Part shown: in pieces, positions 60,161 through 64,000 of the stretch
Layout: the number at the start of each line of letters is the position of its first letter
How positions within the stretch are numbered: the first letter of the stretch is position 1
Assembly: GCA_026394375.1 (NCBI GenBank)
Contig: JAPKYJ010000004.1
Span: forward strand, 1 to 64,000
Source: Methanomassiliicoccales archaeon
GTDB lineage: Archaea > Thermoplasmatota > Thermoplasmata > Methanomassiliicoccales > UBA472
Direction: 5' to 3'
DNA: 64,000 nt
Made by a program: the position numbers and the translations under genes
The notes under the pieces: generated by a model
Told to the model about the DNA's origin: nothing
The model's database searches: none
The model's input: the letters and a program-made list of their open reading frames with translations, nothing else

Positions 60161-60178
60161 GCCCGGCCTCATCTTCTT
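60152..60178 (+). terminator. Hairpin overlapping the end of the micro-ORF
   Basis: AAGAAGTGAG pairs with CTCATCTTCTT (one bulged base). The 3' arm is pyrimidine-rich, as in a termination site. It also covers the stop codon. Confidence 0.4.
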
Positions 60179-60303
60179 GACCTTAGCTAAAACGGCTTTC
60201 CAGGCGAGCGCGGGTCTCGCCGAATCTGTTTCATTGCGTTACTTCGAGATATATTCTTGAGCAAGCCCCGCAACACCCAGCATCCGGCTTTCTAGGTTCA
60301 AGG

Positions 60304-61191
60304 CTACGGCCGGTTCGATCTCATCAATGACACCAGGGAGTTCAGGGTCAGTCCAGCTATCATCAGATTAATGCCGATGATGACCAACAAGGCGGCCGAC
60401 ATGGACTGAAAGAGCCACCCCCATATGAACACCTGTTCGACCGCCAGAAGGCCTATGATCGTGCCAGCCACGAACATGGCGAACCCCGGCACACCGAAGA
60501 ACAGCAGTGGGCGGCGATAGCCGACGAACCCTATCACTCCGTCCAAGACGCCCACTCCATGGCTCACCGGATGTGTCTTGTGCCTGGTCAGCACCTTGTA
60601 GTTCGCGGATATGGGTACCTCCCGTATCCTCATCCCCCGCTCAGCCAGATGGTTGATCATGTCCGATTCGAGCTTATAGCCGTCGGAATCGAAGTCCATT
60701 AGTTGCACCGCTTGTCGGCTGAAGGCGCGGAACCCCGACTGAGAATCGGTCACATGCGCCTTCGAACCGAACTCCGTCGCCTTGTTGAGAACGGTCTGCC
60801 CCGCTCTGCGGTGTCTCGGCGTCTTGCCGCCGTTCTCCAGGAAGCGGGAACCTATGACCAGGTCCGCGCTGCCGTCGAGCACCGGGCCGATCAGCAGGGG
60901 AATGTCATCCGGATCATTCTGTCCGTCACCGTCCAGCATCACCACCACATCGTAGTCGGCGCTCTGGATCTGTGAGAACGCGGTTAGCACCGCTTTCGCT
61001 TTTCCAAGGTTGCTGGTCATGTGGAGCACCTTGGCCCCAGCCTGTTCTGCCACTCGGGCGGTATCGTCAGAGGAGCCGTCATCCACCACGTACACTTCGT
61101 CCACATGGTCTTTGGACTTGAGAACGATCGTGCCGATGGCTAGTTCCTCATTGTAGGCGGGGATGATGGCGGCGATACTTCGGTCTTTCAT
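60304..61191 (-). CDS. Polyprenol-phosphate glycosyltransferase (GT2, DPM1-like)
   Basis: 295 residues. AIIPAYNEELAIGTIVL, VYVVDDGSSDDT, VMLDGDGQNDPDDIP metal site, LVIGSRF, and DSQSGFRAFSRQA. Two C-terminal membrane helices (FGVPGFAMFVAGTIIGLLAV region and ALLVIIGINLMIAGLTL). Typical for enzymes charging dolichyl phosphate with a sugar at the membrane, used by archaeal N-glycosylation. Confidence 0.86.
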   Translation of the reverse strand: MKDRSIAAIIPAYNEELAIGTIVLKSKDHVDEVYVVDDGSSDDTARVAEQAGAKVLHMTSNLGKAKAVLTAFSQIQSADYDVVVMLDGDGQNDPDDIPLLIGPVLDGSADLVIGSRFLENGGKTPRHRRAGQTVLNKATEFGSKAHVTDSQSGFRAFSRQAVQLMDFDSDGYKLESDMINHLAERGMRIREVPISANYKVLTRHKTHPVSHGVGVLDGVIGFVGYRRPLLFFGVPGFAMFVAGTIIGLLAVEQVFIWGWLFQSMSAALLVIIGINLMIAGLTLNSLVSLMRSNRP

Positions 61192-61295
61192 TTCACTCTT
61201 CCGTTTTTCAATATATTGCTCCGTTCTTTCAACCTTTCGGCGAAGGCTTCATCTCTTGGAATGCAACGTGGTGATTGTCTACCAGCGGACCTCGA

Positions 61296-62192
61296 TCATT
61301 CCCTCTTCTTCTCCCCGACGGTGACCAAGTAGATGGCCGTGAACACCAGCGTGGCACCGAGGACGATGAAAACATCCATGGGCTCGTTCAGGATGAGGAT
61401 GCTGAGCAATACGGCGAAGGCGCTCTCGGAGAGTATGATCGTGCTAGACGTGACGATGCTGATGGATCGCAGGGCACTTACCCACATCAAGGTGGGCAGC
61501 GAAGTGCATAGCACTCCTACATAAACGAGGATGAGGGTGCTCTCCCCGCTGATAGGCGAGGAGTGCCCGAAGAGAAGATACAGGGCGAAGAGCGGCAAAG
61601 GGGTGAAGAGGTGGAGGGTGAGCACGAACTGGTCGAATTTCATGCGCTTGAGCGCGTACTTGGAAAGGACGTAGGTGAGGGCGATGCAGATGGTGGTGCC
61701 CAGGAGCATCAGGTCGCCGATGAGCTGGCCGCCTATCATTCCCTCCATGTTCAGCTTGGTGGTGAGGACGACCAGCCCTCCCAGGCCAATCGCTAGACCT
61801 AGAAGTCTCACCTTGCCCAGGCGCTCCCGGAAGAGCAGGGCGGAGAGCGGCGCGACCAGGATCACGTTCGCGCCGATGATCAGAGCACCGGTCGAGGCAT
61901 TGGTCATGCTCAGCCCTTGATACTGCAGCGCCAGGAGCACGACGGTGATCAGCGGCGCCGCCCAGGCCTCCCACATGCCGAAGATGCGCCAGGTGAACGT
62001 GCCTCGGGCCAAGGTGAAAATCAGTGCGACAAGAGCGCCGATGGTGAATACGAAGGTGGAGAAGAGGAAAGGGTCCAGATCCCCCAGGCCCGATTTGATC
62101 GCTACGTACGAGGATCCGAGGAGGAGCGAGGAGATGAGCGTCAGTCCCACCGCCGCCCGCTTGCTAATCTCCTTCTCTGGCATTTCTAGCAC
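61296..62192 (-). CDS. EamA/DMT-family transporter
   Basis: 298 residues, ten helices in two five-helix repeats. First repeat GSSYVAIKSGLGDLDPFLF and the second TYVLSKYALKRMKFDQFVL. ILNEPMDVFIVLGATLVF closes the second repeat. Exports or imports small metabolites; substrate unknown. ATG 62192 with no strong SD. Confidence 0.82.
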   Translation of the reverse strand: MLEMPEKEISKRAAVGLTLISSLLLGSSYVAIKSGLGDLDPFLFSTFVFTIGALVALIFTLARGTFTWRIFGMWEAWAAPLITVVLLALQYQGLSMTNASTGALIIGANVILVAPLSALLFRERLGKVRLLGLAIGLGGLVVLTTKLNMEGMIGGQLIGDLMLLGTTICIALTYVLSKYALKRMKFDQFVLTLHLFTPLPLFALYLLFGHSSPISGESTLILVYVGVLCTSLPTLMWVSALRSISIVTSSTIILSESAFAVLLSILILNEPMDVFIVLGATLVFTAIYLVTVGEKKRE

Positions 62193-62272
62193 CTCGTCTT
62201 GACCGGAATGGCGGGAACGCCTACCCTAGCTAAAGCCATTGGCATTAACATCAACTCGGCCGCTCCGCCGTT

Positions 62273-62923
62273 CTAGGCCTCGGATTCGTGTCCCTTGTTC
62301 AAGAGTTTATCCCTGAGGCCTCTGAAATAGGTCCGCATCGGTCCGACATCCAGCTTGGAGGCGTAGTAGCCGATGATGATGCCCCCCGCTCCTCCGGCGA
62401 TGATGTCCAGAGGATAGTGCACTCCGGTGTAGACGCGGGAGAAGGCTACCGCTGCCGCCATGAGGACGAGGGGAAGGAGATAGCGTCTCTCTCTCATGCC
62501 GAGCACCACGCTTATGGCGAACGCCCCGGCCGCATGAGCGGACGGGAACGACTGCCCGAACTGGGAGTCGAGATATTGAACCCCAGATAAGACCTCATAG
62601 GGGCGGGGACGGTCCACGAGCGTCTTGGTTACCATGACGTAGAGGAGCTCGATGGTCACTGCCACCACGACGTAGCTGGCCAGATCCCTCCTCCTGGCGA
62701 GGAAGAGCACCACCACCCAGATCGCTCCCATTTCCAACGAGCCGAGGTAGGTCAGGGCGCCCACGATCTCCACCAGGTCCTTCTGGTAGTAGTGGTTGAC
62801 GAAGAGGAAGGCATCCTGGTCCGCTCGGACGACCTGCGGAACAAGGAGCAGGGAGGCCATGGCCACTGTGACCAAAAGCAGGACGATGCTCATGCGGCCG
62901 AGGGTCGAGGAGACCTTTCTCAT
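62273..62923 (-). CDS. PAP2-family membrane phosphatase
   Basis: 216 residues, five or six helices. The three phosphatase motifs are intact: KTLVDRPRP, PSAHAAGA with the catalytic His, and SRVYTGVHYPLDIIAG with the nucleophile His. Dephosphorylates lipid pyrophosphates or phosphatidates; near the polyprenol-type glycosyltransferase it may recycle the lipid carrier. ATG 62923 follows an inner-membrane-type signal anchor. Confidence 0.86.
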   Translation of the reverse strand: MRKVSSTLGRMSIVLLLVTVAMASLLLVPQVVRADQDAFLFVNHYYQKDLVEIVGALTYLGSLEMGAIWVVVLFLARRRDLASYVVVAVTIELLYVMVTKTLVDRPRPYEVLSGVQYLDSQFGQSFPSAHAAGAFAISVVLGMRERRYLLPLVLMAAAVAFSRVYTGVHYPLDIIAGGAGGIIIGYYASKLDVGPMRTYFRGLRDKLLNKGHESEA

Positions 62924-63044
62924 CCTCCCCCAATCATGGGTCGAGGTAAGAATGCTTTTGGTGCGTGCATCGTGCTAGCGCGTAATCTGGCCCCCCGACA
63001 GTTTTTTATGTGGCGCACTTCCTCGTTATCCCAGGGGGTCTTGG

Positions 63045-64000
63045 ATGTCGTTCAAGAACGAGCTCACTTACATGCGTCTGGTCGAGGCCAAAGAGGAAGA
63101 GAAGTATCACGAGACCTACGAGAGCGCGGTCAGGTTGGTCAAGGAGGGCTTCTCCAAGGAGCAGGTGCTGCCGAACATCATCAACGGCAAGGACGTCAGC
63201 TCCGGCAGCAAGTTCGAGAAGCGCAGCCCCGCGGACGTCAGCTTCCTCATGGCTCGGCTGTGCAAGGGAAATAAGGAGGACGTGAGCAAGGCGGTGAAAG
63301 CGGCCAATGAGGCGTTCAAGAGCTGGTCCCGGACGGATTTCCTGCAGCGGGTGGAGATCTTCGAGAAGGCGGCCATGATGGCCAGCGACCACAAGTACGA
63401 GCTGGCGGCCATGCTCACCTTCGACAACGGCAAGAACCGCCACGAGGCTCTGGCGGATATAGACGAAGCAATAGATTTCATGAACTTCTACGCCTCGGAG
63501 ATGCGCCGGAACGACGGCTATGCCACTCCCTTGCCCCCGGCCTTCAAGAACGAGAAAGCCATGTCCTTCCTTCGTCCCTTCGGCGTGTGGGCGGTCATCT
63601 GCCCGTTCAACTTTCCAGTGGCGATATCAATTGGCATGGCCTCGGCCGCCATGATCACCGGCAACACCGTGGTGGTCAAGCCCTCCACCCTGGCGCCTTA
63701 CACTTTGCACAAGATGTTCCGCATCCTGGAGGAGGCGGGACTTCCGCCAGGCGTGGCGAACTACGTGGCCGGCAGCGGGAAGGAGGTGGGCGAACCTCTC
63801 GTCTCTCATCCAGACGTCGAGGGAATCGTATTCACGGGCTCCAAGGCGGTGGGGTTCGACATCATCCGCAACTCCGTCCGGGAGCACCCCGTTCCGGTCA
63901 TAGCGGAGATGGGCTCGAAGAATCCGGTCATCGTCACTCTGGACGCGGACCTGGAGAAGGCTGCGAACGGGGTAATAGCATCCGCCTTCGGCTTCGGAGG
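63045..64000 (+). CDS. NAD(P)-dependent aldehyde dehydrogenase, P5C dehydrogenase-like, cut by window end
   Basis: 318 codons are present and no stop is met. VWAVICPFNFPVAISIGMA binds the cofactor, KPSTLAPYTLH and FTGSKAVG are the NAD loops, and EMGSKNPVIVTLDADL holds the catalytic Glu. The N-terminal extension and the PFNFP motif resemble 1-pyrroline-5-carboxylate dehydrogenase, which oxidises glutamate semialdehyde. The catalytic Cys would be beyond position 64000. Start ATG 63045 with GGGGG upstream. Confidence 0.85.
   Translation, partial: MSFKNELTYMRLVEAKEEEKYHETYESAVRLVKEGFSKEQVLPNIINGKDVSSGSKFEKRSPADVSFLMARLCKGNKEDVSKAVKAANEAFKSWSRTDFLQRVEIFEKAAMMASDHKYELAAMLTFDNGKNRHEALADIDEAIDFMNFYASEMRRNDGYATPLPPAFKNEKAMSFLRPFGVWAVICPFNFPVAISIGMASAAMITGNTVVVKPSTLAPYTLHKMFRILEEAGLPPGVANYVAGSGKEVGEPLVSHPDVEGIVFTGSKAVGFDIIRNSVREHPVPVIAEMGSKNPVIVTLDADLEKAANGVIASAFGFG

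Noticed and set aside
1-64000. CRISPR arrays, tRNA or rRNA genes
   Set aside because: I saw no regularly spaced repeats, no T-loop/CCA-like tRNA patterns and no rRNA stretches. A covariance search could still find a tRNA I missed.

Overview
The window looks like chromosome of a mesophilic archaeon in the Thermoplasmatota, most likely near the Methanomassiliicoccales. This rests on gene content, not on a marker gene. It has HdrA-type heterodisulfide reductase parts, an HTH-10 (bat-type) regulator, a minimal SufBC pair, archaeal PAS/GAF histidine kinases with an atypical H-box, a response regulator ending in what looks like a methanogen output domain, two cobalt ECF importers beside cobyric acid synthase genes, and archaeal TATA promoters with several leaderless starts. 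I found no rRNA, tRNA or CRISPR array.

Layout. 0-6.3 kb: signalling genes (histidine kinase, response regulators), an iron-sulfur flavoprotein and a PrsW-type membrane protease, preceded by the right end of a TnpB-family element. 6.5-9.7 kb: a UreI/AmiS-like membrane protein, a tnpB-less element carrying a structured RNA candidate, a zinc-ribbon HisA-like protein and a second flavoprotein. 10-21 kb: redox and Fe-S genes. An HdrA-MvhD fusion lacks its FAD domain, and a separate gene 8 kb away encodes just that FAD domain. Between them lie an acetate symporter with a UspA-DUF485 partner, NifX-like and Mrp proteins, an ATP-cone/Mrr nuclease and SufBC.

21-30 kb: a cobalt/corrinoid locus. ECF importer 1 (cbiM, PDGLE protein, cbiQ, cbiO) and two cobQ-type genes run left. 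A Fur-family gene and ECF importer 2 (cbiMN fusion, cbiQ, cbiO) run right. A perfect palindrome lies in the divergent gap. 30-36.5 kb: a complete, tightly overlapping trpEGDCFBA operon with a leaderless promoter and a stray trpF 5' fragment beyond its 3' end. 36.6-38 kb: a third flavoprotein and a bat-type regulator flanked by GC-rich inverted repeats.

38.5-55.4 kb: surface polysaccharide genes. These comprise glycosyltransferases, a CDP-deoxysugar set (rfbFGH plus a reductase/epimerase) next to a split transketolase, a GT10 enzyme, an FkbM methyltransferase, UDP-glucose dehydrogenase with GalU, and a complete dTDP-rhamnose set split over two divergent leaderless units. 55.4-64 kb: small PRC-barrel and membrane proteins, a second histidine kinase with an HTH regulator, an intact tnpB element, a 22-codon Cys/Lys gene, a polyprenol-phosphate-type glycosyltransferase, an EamA transporter, a PAP2 phosphatase, and an aldehyde dehydrogenase cut by the window end.

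The points most worth following are the tnpB-less structured RNA elements, the split HdrA, the UspA-DUF485/ActP unit with dyads at its promoter, the paired corrinoid transport units around a Fur palindrome, the split transketolase in a CDP-sugar cluster, and the Cys/Lys micro-ORF. All functions are inferred from sequence reading; no search was run.
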